Shown piece by piece: positions 8,369-16,920 of a DNA stretch of 42,787 nt. The translations under genes and the position numbers were made by a program. A model generated the notes under the pieces. The model made no database searches and had not been told where the DNA came from. It worked only from the letters and a program-made list of their open reading frames with translations. Positions within the stretch are counted from its first letter, which is position 1, and each line of letters starts with the position of its first letter. Source of the DNA: Natronospirales bacterium (GTDB lineage: Bacteria > Pseudomonadota > Gammaproteobacteria > Natronospirales > JAIVGZ01); the NCBI GenBank assembly GCA_020201335.1, contig JAIVGZ010000036.1, positions 5,995 through 48,781 of the forward strand, written 5' to 3'.

Positions 8369-10353
8369 ATGCCCTCCTCCCCTTCCAATAGTGCGCGGAA
8401 GCGCGGGTGCGCTTGCACGCTCGAAAATTCAGGATGCATCTGCATCTGGTACGCCGAATATCCTCGCTCTCGTGCTTGCTCCAGAAAATCGAGCGCGCTT
8501 TCCACTTCGCCGTCGGCCAGCGCGACCAGTGCGGCGTTGCGCAATACCTCCGCGTCGTCACCGCCGCCTTCAAGCGCGGACTCAATATAGCGGTGGGCGG
8601 CAGCACGGTCGCCGAGCCGGTGGTGCATCCATGCAAGCCTCGCGCGCAGTTCTGAATCGCCCGGCGTGATGCCGAGCTGCTCTTCGGCTGCCGTAACCGC
8701 CCTGCGAAGGCGGCGCACTTCGCATTCCGTGCCGTTTGGAAGCTGGCGGCACGCATCCGCGATGAATGAATGCCAGCGGTAGTCATTCGGCGCGATCTCG
8801 GCCGCGTGCTCGTACATCTCGCGCGCCTCCTGAAACCGCCCCATGAAGAAGTAGTTCGTGCCCGCGTTCGCGTAAGCGCTGACGGTGGGCACCACTGCGA
8901 TTGATGCGGTGAACGCGTCAGCCGCCGCCTCGCGCCGGCCCCGCGATACCAACACGCCGCCAAGGTTGCTCCAGAGCGCGGCGCTGCTCGGGTCTGCGAC
9001 GGTGCCGCGCCGGAACACCTGTTCGGCCTCGTCCAGCCGCCCTAAGCCGTACAGCAGTCCGCCCAACGCCGAGTAACTGCGCCAATAGTTCGGGTCGAGC
9101 GCGACGACACGACGCAGCGTCTGCTCACTGGCTTCCAAGTCTCCAGCTCGCATCTGCACGACGCCGACACCGCGCAACGCGTCGGTGTTACCCGGCTCGA
9201 GCGTGAGCGCCTGATCGAATGCTTCGTGCGCGAGGTTATAGCGGCGAAGACCTTCGTACAGTCCACCGAGTGCGACATGCACTTCCGGCAGCGTATCATC
9301 GCGCAGGCGCGCCGCGCGGCAGGCGTCGAGCGCGCGGTCAACGAGGCCCGCCTCCCGCGTCAACTGGTACCGGCTCCAATACGCCGAACAGAGGCCCGCA
9401 TCGGCGAGTGCAAACCTGGGGTCCAGCCGCAGCGCATCACGGAACCGAGCAATCGCTTCATTGACGTCATCTTCGGCGGCCGCACTGCGCAACGCGGCCC
9501 GGCCCCTCAGGTACAGGTCGTATGCATCCATGTCGTCGGTCGCCGGCTCGACGATGAGCGCATCATCGCCCGGCAACAGGCGGATACGCATCGAGCCCGC
9601 GATCGACCGGGCGATGTCGTTCTGCACGACGAAAATATCGCCGAGCGTCCCGTCGTAACTCTGGGACCAGAGGTGGAACCCGGTCGCGACGTCGATCAAC
9701 TGCGCAGTGATGCGCACGCGCTGCCCATCGCGCCGCACGCTGCCTTCGAGCACCGTCGCGACGCCGAGCCGCTCGCCGATCTCAGGGATGTCGAGGTGCG
9801 ACATGTCCGCGAACGAGGAAGTCCGTGCGGCGACGCGCAGGCCCGGTATGCGCGCGAGGTTGTCCAGCAATTCCTCGGCGATGCCGTCGCTGAAGTATTT
9901 GCCGTCGCGGTGTTCACTGAGGTCGAGGAACGGAAGCACGGCAATAGAAGCATCACCGCCAGCAGGTTTCGGGTCAGGTTTCGCAAGCAGGAACGCGATG
10001 AGCGCAAGGAGCACCCCGATGATCGCGATATCAATCCAGAGGCGCGGCTGGTCGGCTAATGCTGCGCCGAAGTCCTCGTATGACTCACCGGACTGGCGCG
10101 GGCCGGTCCGCACAATCCCGTCAGGCGTGAGGTCGAAGACCCATGCGAGGGCGGCAACCACGGGGAAGCTCACGATTGCGGCGACTATCATCGCCATCAG
10201 CAGCCAATCCGGCCCGCCGAGGGCACCGAGCGCGATGTCGCCAATGGAGATGGCCAGCCATACGCCTATCGTGTAGAAACCGAGGACACGCAACACCTTG
10301 CGCCGCCGAAGCTCGGCGAGAAATCCTGCGTGCGATGGTGTCCTCTCAACCAT
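8365..10353 (-). CDS. Membrane protein with TolB-N/FlgO-like domain and TPR repeats
   Basis: A 662-residue protein. Hydrophobic segments lie near residues 23-45, 50-72 and 108-125. Residues about 137-250 match the domain that often sits between a cyclase or winged-helix domain and TPRs in adenylate-cyclase-like proteins (SIAVLPFLDLSEHRDGKYFS, then DGIAEELLDNLARIPGLRV, VLEGSVRRDGQRVRI). The rest is TPR repeats, for example LAHEAFDQALTLEPGNTDAL. No nucleotide-cyclase or DNA-binding domain is present, so it is probably a scaffold or sensor. The N-terminus FLAELRRRKVLRVLGFYTIG is a common lead for this family. It is translationally coupled to the following lipoprotein gene. Confidence 0.8.
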   Translation of the reverse strand: MVERTPSHAGFLAELRRRKVLRVLGFYTIGVWLAISIGDIALGALGGPDWLLMAMIVAAIVSFPVVAALAWVFDLTPDGIVRTGPRQSGESYEDFGAALADQPRLWIDIAIIGVLLALIAFLLAKPDPKPAGGDASIAVLPFLDLSEHRDGKYFSDGIAEELLDNLARIPGLRVAARTSSFADMSHLDIPEIGERLGVATVLEGSVRRDGQRVRITAQLIDVATGFHLWSQSYDGTLGDIFVVQNDIARSIAGSMRIRLLPGDDALIVEPATDDMDAYDLYLRGRAALRSAAAEDDVNEAIARFRDALRLDPRFALADAGLCSAYWSRYQLTREAGLVDRALDACRAARLRDDTLPEVHVALGGLYEGLRRYNLAHEAFDQALTLEPGNTDALRGVGVVQMRAGDLEASEQTLRRVVALDPNYWRSYSALGGLLYGLGRLDEAEQVFRRGTVADPSSAALWSNLGGVLVSRGRREAAADAFTASIAVVPTVSAYANAGTNYFFMGRFQEAREMYEHAAEIAPNDYRWHSFIADACRQLPNGTECEVRRLRRAVTAAEEQLGITPGDSELRARLAWMHHRLGDRAAAHRYIESALEGGGDDAEVLRNAALVALADGEVESALDFLEQARERGYSAYQMQMHPEFSSVQAHPRFRALLEGEEGI

Positions 10354-10418
10354 GGCAATCCGCTTCGCCTTTCCAGCCGTTGGCCCGCCCTTAGGGTACT
10401 CCGCGCGGGGGGCGCTGG

Positions 10419-10424
10419 TACAAT
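10419..10424 (+). promoter_or_regulatory. Probable -10 element of the SRP RNA gene
   Basis: TACAAT lies about 16 nt before the predicted mature 5' end of the SRP RNA, close to the sigma-70 consensus. No convincing -35 box is visible at the usual spacing, so this is a moderate call. Transcription would begin near 10431. Confidence 0.45.
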
Positions 10425-10439
10425 GCGGGGCCTGTCTAT

Positions 10440-10552
10440 GGCGATCCCCATCGGTCCCCCCGCAACGACGGTCCGCGAACTCCGTCAGATCCGGAAGGAA
10501 GCAGCGGTAACGGTTCCCGACGTGTGCCGGGGTGCGGCGGGTGGGGGTCGCC
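10440..10552 (+). ncRNA. ffs: Signal recognition particle RNA (4.5S type)
   Basis: RNA core of the particle that binds Ffh and targets membrane proteins. The apical domain contains the hallmark TCCGGAAGGAAGCAGC around 10491-10506, followed by GTGTGCCGGGG as in the E. coli RNA. The 5' segment GGCGATCCCC (10440-10449) pairs with GGGGGTCGCC (10543-10552), closing a rod of about 113 nt with one G-U pair. The mature ends are inferred from this pairing. It converges on the small lipoprotein gene, with 10 nt between. Confidence 0.93.
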
Positions 10553-10562
10553 GCCTATTCGG

Positions 10563-10859
10563 TTACTGCGCCCGTAACAGGTCGCGACGCATCGGCGGCG
10601 GCTGCTCCAGACAAAGGACGCTGCCATCCGCGGCCTGGTAGCGGTTGCCCTGCAGCCCCGCTGGCACGGTGCCGTGGCCTTGCGGAATCGCAAGGCGGCC
10701 AGCCGGCGATGGGCGTTCCATGCCTTCCGGCACGGTGTAAGGATTGGCGGGGCTGGCAGCGGCGTAATCGCCTGGTTCCGGGCACGAGCGCGGCCCGGAT
10801 GCGCATCCACCCAGCAGCAACACACCGGCCAACGCGCCAACCAAAACAATATTCTTCAT
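10563..10859 (-). CDS. Very short BamC-like lipoprotein
   Basis: A 98-residue lipoprotein with a clear signal and lipobox (VLLLGGC, Cys19). After the lipid anchor comes NPYTVPEGMERPSPAGRLA followed by IPQG, which resembles the extended N-terminal lasso of BamC that lies on BamD. The two helix-grip domains of full BamC are absent. Position supports the idea: in E. coli bamC follows dapA, which follows gcvR and bcp, and that gene set is present here. The start ATG 10859 lies 1 nt after the dapA stop. The assignment to BamC is inference; it may be an unrelated small lipoprotein. Confidence 0.6.
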   Translation of the reverse strand: MKNIVLVGALAGVLLLGGCASGPRSCPEPGDYAAASPANPYTVPEGMERPSPAGRLAIPQGHGTVPAGLQGNRYQAADGSVLCLEQPPPMRRDLLRAQ

Positions 10860-10860
10860 C

Positions 10861-11751
10861 TCATGCTCCGTTCTGTAACTGAATGCCGGCCTGCGCCAGC
10901 GCGTCGGCGACCGTTGCACGGTTGCCGCTCTCGAGTTCGGTCAGGGGCAGCCGCAGCGTCGGTCCAATCAGCCCCATCGCGTGCAGCGCCCACTTCGCCG
11001 GAATCGGATTCGATTCGACGAACATCCCCTTATGCAGCGCGGCTAAGCGCGCGTCGACTGCGGCCGCTGCCGCGGCATCCCCAGCCAGCGCGGCCGCGCA
11101 CATTTCCTGCATCAGCTTGGGTGCGACGTTCGCCGTTACCGAGATTACGCCGTGCGCGCCGTCCAGCATCAGTTCGCGCGCGGTCGGGTCGTCGCCGCTG
11201 TACAGGTCGAGCCGGTCGCCGACCAGCTCGCGCACCTGCCGCGCGCGCTCAATCGAACCCGTTGCTTCCTTGATGCCGATCACGTTCGGAAGTTCCGCAA
11301 GGCGCGCGACCGTCTCCGGCAACAGGTCGCACGCGGTGCGGCCGGGAACGTTGTACAGGATCTGCGGGATTGGCACCGCATCGGCGACCGCCCGGTAATG
11401 GCGGTAAAGCCCTTCCTGACCCGGCTTGTTGTAGTACGGGGTGACGAGCAGGCAGGCGTCGGCCCCGGCCTCCATCGCGTGACGCGTCAACGCGATTGTG
11501 CGCGAGGTCGCCGCGGTCCCGCTGCCGGCGATGACCGGCATCCGCTCGCGCGTGCAGGCTACGACGCGGCGCACGAGCTCGATGTACTCCAGCTCGGTCA
11601 GCGTTGCTGATTCACCGGTGGTGCCCGCGACGACGAGTGCGTCGGTGCCGTTGTCGGCATGGAACTCGACCAGGCGTTCGACCGCGTCGAAATCGACCGA
11701 ACCGTCTTCGCTCATCGGCGTGACGAGCGCTACCATGCTGCCGCGGAACAT
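10861..11751 (-). CDS. dapA: 4-hydroxy-tetrahydrodipicolinate synthase
   Basis: Condenses pyruvate with aspartate semialdehyde, the first dedicated step to lysine and meso-diaminopimelate. It is a TIM barrel of 296 residues with AGTTGESATL (Thr44/Thr45), the tyrosine of QILYNVPGRT, and the Schiff-base lysine in VIGIKEATG. I chose ATG 11751 (MFRGSMVALVTPM), which matches the usual N-terminus; the frame extends 24 nt further. It is divergent from gcvR. Confidence 0.96.
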   Translation of the reverse strand: MFRGSMVALVTPMSEDGSVDFDAVERLVEFHADNGTDALVVAGTTGESATLTELEYIELVRRVVACTRERMPVIAGSGTAATSRTIALTRHAMEAGADACLLVTPYYNKPGQEGLYRHYRAVADAVPIPQILYNVPGRTACDLLPETVARLAELPNVIGIKEATGSIERARQVRELVGDRLDLYSGDDPTARELMLDGAHGVISVTANVAPKLMQEMCAAALAGDAAAAAAVDARLAALHKGMFVESNPIPAKWALHAMGLIGPTLRLPLTELESGNRATVADALAQAGIQLQNGA

Positions 11752-11821
11752 ACGGCCTAGTATAACGGTTTGCACCCGCGTAAACTGGAGCCAACTTGGA
11801 CGCCGGCATCAGCACGACTGA

Positions 11822-12352
11822 ATGAACAAGTTCCTGGCGCTCTCCGCCCTCGGTCCGGACGGCCCTGCGCTGGTTCAGGATTTCTCCAGCGCAGTACTCG
11901 AAAGCGGCTGCAACATCGTCGAAAGCCGCGTCACCCGGCTCGGCAGCGAACTCGGCATCCAGTTGCTGGTCGCTGGCAACTGGCGCACGATTGCGCGCCT
12001 CGAGCAGTCGCTCGACGCGACCGCAGCCGAGCTCGGCATCGCGGTACAAGCCCGCCCCGCCGTCCAGCCGGAAACGCGCGACGACATGCTTCCTTACGCG
12101 ATAGACCTGGTCAGCATGGACCAGCCAGGCATCGTGTACCGCGTCGTCAAATTCCTGACCCAGCGCGGAGTCCATATCACCGACCTGTCGACCAGCAGCT
12201 ATACCGCACAGCAGACAGGCGCATCCATGGTCTCGCTCCGCATGTCGGTTGCCATCCCCTCCACCATCCACATCGCGACGCTGCGGGAGGATTTCCTGAT
12301 GCTTTGTGACGAACTCAACCTGGACGCCGTACTGGAACCGATCAAGGGATGA
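11822..12352 (+). CDS. gcvR: GcvR-type protein with two ACT domains
   Basis: A 176-residue protein with two ACT domains (about residues 4-75 and 92-170); the second contains DQPGIVYRVVKFLTQRGVHI. In E. coli GcvR controls the glycine-cleavage activator GcvA by protein contact. Position next to dapA and upstream of bcp matches E. coli. Whether it works on GcvA here is unknown, since no gcvA is in view. Its stop overlaps the bcp start (ATGA). Confidence 0.85.
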   Translation: MNKFLALSALGPDGPALVQDFSSAVLESGCNIVESRVTRLGSELGIQLLVAGNWRTIARLEQSLDATAAELGIAVQARPAVQPETRDDMLPYAIDLVSMDQPGIVYRVVKFLTQRGVHITDLSTSSYTAQQTGASMVSLRMSVAIPSTIHIATLREDFLMLCDELNLDAVLEPIKG

Positions 12353-12804
12353 AAGCGACCAAGGCGCCGGGCTTCGAGCTGGCCGCGACCGGCGGCGGCA
12401 CTGTGAAACTCTCCGACCTCGCCGGCAAGCGCGTGGTCCTCTACTTCTACCCGAAAGACTCGACCCCTGGCTGCACGCGCGAGGGGCAGGACTTCCGGGA
12501 CCTGCATGCGAAATTCCGCCGTGCCAACACCGTCGTGTTCGGCGTCTCGCGCGATTCGGTGAAGTCGCACGATAACTTCAAGGCGAAGCAGAGCTTCCCG
12601 TTCGAGTTGCTCTCGGATGCGGACGAAAGCGCATGCCGGGCATTCGATGTGATCCGGGAGAAAAATATGTACGGGAAGAAGGTGCTCGGCATCGAGCGCA
12701 GCACCTTCCTGATCGACGAAAAAGGCATGCTGCGCCGCGAGTGGCGCAAGGTGAAAGTGGACGGCCACGCCGCCGAGGTGCTTGACGCGGTGAAGGCGCT
12801 TTGA
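12349..12804 (+). CDS. bcp: Thiol peroxidase of the Bcp/PrxQ type
   Basis: Peroxiredoxin reducing hydrogen peroxide and lipid peroxides, 151 residues. The active site is STPGCTREG with peroxidatic Cys42. The position five residues on, where E. coli Bcp has its resolving Cys, is Gln47, so resolution must use another Cys (one lies in ESACRAFDV) or an external thiol, as in 1-Cys members. Translationally coupled to gcvR, and its stop overlaps the TTG start of the PhoH-like gene. Confidence 0.93.
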   Translation: MKATKAPGFELAATGGGTVKLSDLAGKRVVLYFYPKDSTPGCTREGQDFRDLHAKFRRANTVVFGVSRDSVKSHDNFKAKQSFPFELLSDADESACRAFDVIREKNMYGKKVLGIERSTFLIDEKGMLRREWRKVKVDGHAAEVLDAVKAL

Positions 12805-14219
12805 ACGCACGCAAGACGATACCCGGGCGGCGCGTCTTCGTCATCGACACGAACGTGCTGATGCACGACCCAACGGCAATCTTCCGCTTCGACGAGCACG
12901 ACGTTTTCCTGCCGATGGTGGTGCTCGAAGAACTCGACGCCGGGAAGAAAGGCGTATCCGAGGTCGCGCGCAACGTCCGCCAGGTCAGCCGCTTCCTGGA
13001 CGACCTGATGAAAACGGCGACGAAAGAGCAGATTGACTCCGGGCTCGAGCTCCCGAGCGGTCACTCCGGCGTCGGCGCGGATGCTGCGCGCTCCGGACGC
13101 CTGTTCTTTCAGACGCGTCCGCTGCCGGTATTGCTGCCGGACACGCTTCCGGGCAACAAGCCGGACAATTCGATTCTCGGCACCGCGATCGCACTCCAGA
13201 AAGAGCACCCCGACCGTACGGTCACGCTGGTGTCAAAGGACATCAACCTCCGTATCAAGGCGTCGATACTCGGCATCCATGCCGAGGATTACTACAACGA
13301 CAAGGTGCTCGACGACGTCAACCTGCTGTACGCCGGAACTTCGCAGCTGGCTGCCGACTTTTGGGAACACCATTCGAAGGACATGGAGTCCTGGCAGGAG
13401 GACGGGCGCACTTTCTACCGCGTCACCGGGCCGTCGATTTCAACCTGGTATGCGAACCAGTGCCTGTGGTCAGATGCCGAGGATGGCGTAGAGGCGAGCG
13501 TGCACCGCGTCGACGGAGACACCGCCGTCATCGAGCTCGTCAACGACTTTCGCAACCCGCGTCATACGGTGTGGGGAATCAACGCCCGCAATCGTGAACA
13601 GAACTTTGCGCTGAACCTGCTAATGGATCCGGATGTGGACTTCGTCACACTCGTCGGCCAGGCCGGCAGTGGCAAGACCTTGCTGACCCTTGCGGCGGGA
13701 CTGGCGCAGACGCTCGAGGAGAACCGCTACCGCGAGATCATCATGACGCGCGTCACGGTGCCCGTCGGCGAGGACATCGGCTTCCTCCCCGGCACTGAGG
13801 AAGAGAAGATGACGCCGTGGATGGGCGCGCTGATGGACAACCTCGAAGTGCTGACAAAATCAGAGGAAGGCGGCGACTGGGGCCGGGCCGCGACGAACGA
13901 CCTGCTGCGCAACCGCATCAAAATCCGGTCGCTGAACTTCATGCGCGGGCGCACCTTCCTGAACAAGTACATCATCATCGACGAAGCTCAGAACCTGACC
14001 GCAAAGCAGATGAAGACGCTCATCACGCGCGCCGGCCCGGGTACCAAGGTAATCTGCCTCGGCAACATCGCGCAGATCGACACGCCGTACCTGACCGAGA
14101 CGACCTCCGGCCTGACCTATGTCGTAGACCGTTTCAAGAATTGGGCGCACTCCGGCCACGTGACGCTGCTGCGCGGCGAACGCTCCCGCCTCGCCGACCA
14201 CGCCAACGACGTCCTTTAA
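12801..14219 (+). CDS. PIN-PhoH fusion ATPase
   Basis: A 472-residue protein with an N-terminal PIN nuclease domain (VIDTNVLMHD, Asp16) and a C-terminal PhoH ATPase domain with Walker A GQAGSGKT near residue 285 and Walker B IIIDEAQNLT near 391. Such PhoH2-type proteins are RNA helicase/ribonucleases. The start is probably TTG 12801, overlapping the bcp stop as TTGA; no ATG or GTG in frame would keep the PIN core. It converges directly on perM with no spacer. Confidence 0.93.
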   Translation: MNARKTIPGRRVFVIDTNVLMHDPTAIFRFDEHDVFLPMVVLEELDAGKKGVSEVARNVRQVSRFLDDLMKTATKEQIDSGLELPSGHSGVGADAARSGRLFFQTRPLPVLLPDTLPGNKPDNSILGTAIALQKEHPDRTVTLVSKDINLRIKASILGIHAEDYYNDKVLDDVNLLYAGTSQLAADFWEHHSKDMESWQEDGRTFYRVTGPSISTWYANQCLWSDAEDGVEASVHRVDGDTAVIELVNDFRNPRHTVWGINARNREQNFALNLLMDPDVDFVTLVGQAGSGKTLLTLAAGLAQTLEENRYREIIMTRVTVPVGEDIGFLPGTEEEKMTPWMGALMDNLEVLTKSEEGGDWGRAATNDLLRNRIKIRSLNFMRGRTFLNKYIIIDEAQNLTAKQMKTLITRAGPGTKVICLGNIAQIDTPYLTETTSGLTYVVDRFKNWAHSGHVTLLRGERSRLADHANDVL

Positions 14220-15293
14220 TTACTGGGTTTCGTTCAGTACCGGCACTGCCTCGTGCCTCGGCCACGCCTTCAGCACCGCCTGCACGAGGGTCGCAAGCGG
14301 AATCGCAAAGAACACGCCCCACAAGCCCCAGATACCACCGAAAAACAGTACTGCGGCAATAATCGCAACCGGGTGCAGGTCGACGACTTCGGAGAACAGC
14401 AATGGCACGACGATGTTCGCGTCGATTGCCTGAATTACGAAATACGCAATCATCAGGTAGGTCCACTCGGGCCCGAAGCCCCACTGGAAGTACGCAATGA
14501 TGGCAATCGGAATCGTGACGATTACGGCGCCGACCCACGGGATGATTACCGACAGGCCGACCAGCAGGCTCAGCAGCACGGCGAAATTGAGGCCGAACCA
14601 CGAAAAGGTCGCGTAACAAATCCCGAAGATGATCAGGATCTCCCAGAACTTGCCACGGATGTAGTTCCCGATCTGGCGGTCGACGTCCGTCCAGACCTGG
14701 TGGGCAAGCGCGCGGTCGCGCGGGAGGTGTGCGCGCGTCCAGGAAACGATGCGGTCCTTATCCTTCATCAGGAACAAAACGAGGATCGGCACCAGGATGA
14801 TGTAGACCACCACCGTGATGATGCCGACCACGGACGCAACCGTGCGCTGCACGATCTCCTGGCCGTACCGCGTGACCTCGTCGCGAATCTGGTCCACCCA
14901 CTGCAGCACCTGCGGCTCGCTGAACAGGTTCGGGTAGCGCTCCGGGAGGCCGAGTAACAATGCTTCCGCCTGGATGATCATCGACGGCAGTTCCTGGAAC
15001 AGCGCGGTGACCTGGCGCGACAGTTTCGGCAGCAGGATGACCAGCACGGTAGCGAACAGCAGCATGAACAGCGTGAAGACGAGCAGCACCGCCGGCAGGC
15101 GCGGCAAGCCCACCCAACAGAGCCGACGCACCACCCCCTCAAGCAGATACGCGAGCACCAGCGCGACGAACAGCGGCGCCAGAATGTCGCTGAACACAAT
15201 GACCAGTGCGAACCCGATGAGTAGCAGCAGGCCCAGAATGACGACCTGCGGGTTCGTGAAGTAGCGCCGGTACCACTCCCGGACGATTTCCAT
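14220..15293 (-). CDS. perM: AI-2E/PerM family membrane transporter
   Basis: An inner-membrane protein of 357 residues with about eight helices, of the AI-2E exporter (PF01594) family. Typical segments are VIFSDILAPLFVALVLAYL near the start and GLSVIIPWVGAVIVTIPIAI later. The function of this branch (export or permease) is unsettled. It is divergent from bepA, as perM and bepA neighbour each other in E. coli, which supports the symbol. Confidence 0.88.
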   Translation of the reverse strand: MEIVREWYRRYFTNPQVVILGLLLLIGFALVIVFSDILAPLFVALVLAYLLEGVVRRLCWVGLPRLPAVLLVFTLFMLLFATVLVILLPKLSRQVTALFQELPSMIIQAEALLLGLPERYPNLFSEPQVLQWVDQIRDEVTRYGQEIVQRTVASVVGIITVVVYIILVPILVLFLMKDKDRIVSWTRAHLPRDRALAHQVWTDVDRQIGNYIRGKFWEILIIFGICYATFSWFGLNFAVLLSLLVGLSVIIPWVGAVIVTIPIAIIAYFQWGFGPEWTYLMIAYFVIQAIDANIVVPLLFSEVVDLHPVAIIAAVLFFGGIWGLWGVFFAIPLATLVQAVLKAWPRHEAVPVLNETQ

Positions 15294-15333
15294 GGATACG
15301 CCCCCGTTTCTGCGGACGAGTATACCAGCCGGG

Positions 15334-15339
15334 TATAAT
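15334..15339 (+). promoter_or_regulatory. Probable -10 element upstream of bepA
   Basis: A perfect TATAAT lies 36 nt before the chosen bepA start, in the 82-nt gap between perM and bepA. The -35 region is not recognisable. The site also argues for ATG 15376 over the frame's first ATG at 15292, which would start before this promoter. Confidence 0.5.
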
Positions 15340-15375
15340 CGGGAACGAAGCTACTGCCCCGCTGTCCGAGCGAAC

Positions 15376-16866
15376 ATGCCGAGAATATTCGTCACCATGG
15401 CGGCCGCCGCGCTCACCTTCACCATTGGCGCCGGCGCCCACGCATCCCCTACGCTCCCGGCGATGGGCGACTCCGCGTCTGTCGCGTTCTCGTCGGACAC
15501 CGAAACGGCGATTGGCCGCCAGATCGTGCGCAGCCTGCGCGCGGCGGGACACATCCTCGAGGACCCAGAAACCACCGAGTACCTGCAGTCGCTCGGGCAG
15601 CGCATTGGCTCGCACAGCTCGGTCCCCGGGCAGACATTCCGCTTCTTCCTGGTCGACAGCGCCGAAGTGAACGCATTCGCATTGCCGGGCGGCTACATTG
15701 GCATCAACGCCGGCCTTTTGATGATGACGCAGAACGAGAGCGAGCTCGCCAGCGTCGTCGCGCACGAAATTGCGCACGTTACGCAGCGGCACATCGCCCG
15801 CCAGATCGAGCAGGCGAGCCGCATGAACCTTGCTACCGGAGCCGCGATGCTTGCGGCAATCCTAATCGGTGTGTCCACCGGACAAAGTGAACTTATCGAA
15901 GCAGGTGTCGCCGTCGGCTCGGCCGCGCAGATGCAGAACCGCATCAACTTCACGCGTACGCATGAGCACGAAGCCGATCGTGTCGGTATCGGCATGCTGG
16001 CAGACGCGGGTTTCGACCCGTTAGGCATGGCGACGATGTTCGAGCAACTGGAGCGGCGCGCGCGCCTGAGCGGGACGACCTTGCCGGACTTTCTGCGCAC
16101 CCACCCGGTGAACGCGGCCCGCATCACGGAGGCTCGCGACCGGGCCAGGGCCTACGACCCGGTCTCGCGCGACGATACGCGCGCATACCGGCTGATGCGC
16201 GCGCGGGCGCGGGCGCTCGCGATGCGCCCACACGACGGCGAAGCACATTTTCGCGAGACACTGAGCTCCGCGCCCGCCAACGACCGCGAAGCGCTGCGGT
16301 ATGGGCTGGCACTGACGCTGATCGAAACAGGCAAGCCCGACGAGGCGAAGGAGATACTCTCGGAACTGCACGCCGCCGCCGATGACGTGGTGTATTACCA
16401 CACCGCGCTGGCGGAAGCCGACTACAGGTCGGGCGCTACAGACCGCGCCCTGGAGCGCTACGAGCGCGCGATGCGCTTGTTTCCGCGCAGCCCGGCGGTC
16501 ACGCAAGCTTACGCGCAGGCGTTGTTGTACGCCGGGCGCGGACGGGAGGCGCTAAGCCACCTGATTGCAATCTTGCCGGTCGTCGAGCCGACCCCGCAGT
16601 ATTACCGCTTGCTCGCGATGAGTTCCGGCGCAGCTGGCGAGCTGGCGGACGCACACTATTTCATGTCTGAGGTGCATGTGCTGGGCGGTCAACTGCTGCC
16701 CGCGATCGACCAACTGCAGCTCGCGCTGTCTATGCCGGGGATCAACGAACAGCAGCGCAAGCGCGCGGAAGCGCGACTCGAACAGCTCGGGGAATTTCTG
16801 CCCCTCGGCCGGCGCGCCCGCCTGGACCAGCCAATCCCCCGCCCCCGCCCACCGATCCCGCGCTAG
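15376..16866 (+). CDS. bepA: Periplasmic M48 metallopeptidase with TPR domain (BepA-like)
   Basis: Periplasmic chaperone/protease that helps LptD assembly and removes stalled outer-membrane proteins. ATG 15376 gives a clean signal peptide cut after AHA near residue 23. Zinc motif HEIAH is His130, Glu131, His134, and the third ligand lies in HEHEADRVG (about Glu199). THPVNAARI carries the conserved switch histidine of this group. TPR helices fill the C-terminal half, with a Pro/Arg-rich tail. The length of 496 residues fits. REP units begin at the stop codon. Confidence 0.93.
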   Translation: MPRIFVTMAAAALTFTIGAGAHASPTLPAMGDSASVAFSSDTETAIGRQIVRSLRAAGHILEDPETTEYLQSLGQRIGSHSSVPGQTFRFFLVDSAEVNAFALPGGYIGINAGLLMMTQNESELASVVAHEIAHVTQRHIARQIEQASRMNLATGAAMLAAILIGVSTGQSELIEAGVAVGSAAQMQNRINFTRTHEHEADRVGIGMLADAGFDPLGMATMFEQLERRARLSGTTLPDFLRTHPVNAARITEARDRARAYDPVSRDDTRAYRLMRARARALAMRPHDGEAHFRETLSSAPANDREALRYGLALTLIETGKPDEAKEILSELHAAADDVVYYHTALAEADYRSGATDRALERYERAMRLFPRSPAVTQAYAQALLYAGRGREALSHLIAILPVVEPTPQYYRLLAMSSGAAGELADAHYFMSEVHVLGGQLLPAIDQLQLALSMPGINEQQRKRAEARLEQLGEFLPLGRRARLDQPIPRPRPPIPR

Positions 16867-16920
16867 GAGCGGTGGCTCCGCCCCCGCATTTAATGTGGGA
16901 GCGGTGCTCCGCACCGCGAT
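16865..16920. repeat. Two REP-like palindromes between bepA and the M14 gene
   Basis: A degenerate unit at 16865-16889 (TAGGAGCGGTGGCTCCGCCC and following) and a perfect unit at 16894-16920 of the AGCGGTGCTCCGCACCGCG stem type fill nearly the entire 53-nt gap between two converging genes. The last base of the second unit touches the stop codon of the M14 gene. They could serve as a bidirectional terminator. Confidence 0.85.

Noticed and set aside
14200-14240. Terminator between the converging phoH-like gene and perM
   Set aside because: The stops abut with no hairpin or T-run in view.
15292-15375. Earlier start for bepA at 15292
   Set aside because: It would precede the TATAAT box and bury the signal peptide; it also overlaps the perM start.
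16865-16920. Classical rho-independent terminator
   Set aside because: Strong hairpins but no T-tract; they belong to the dispersed REP family, so they were called as repeats.
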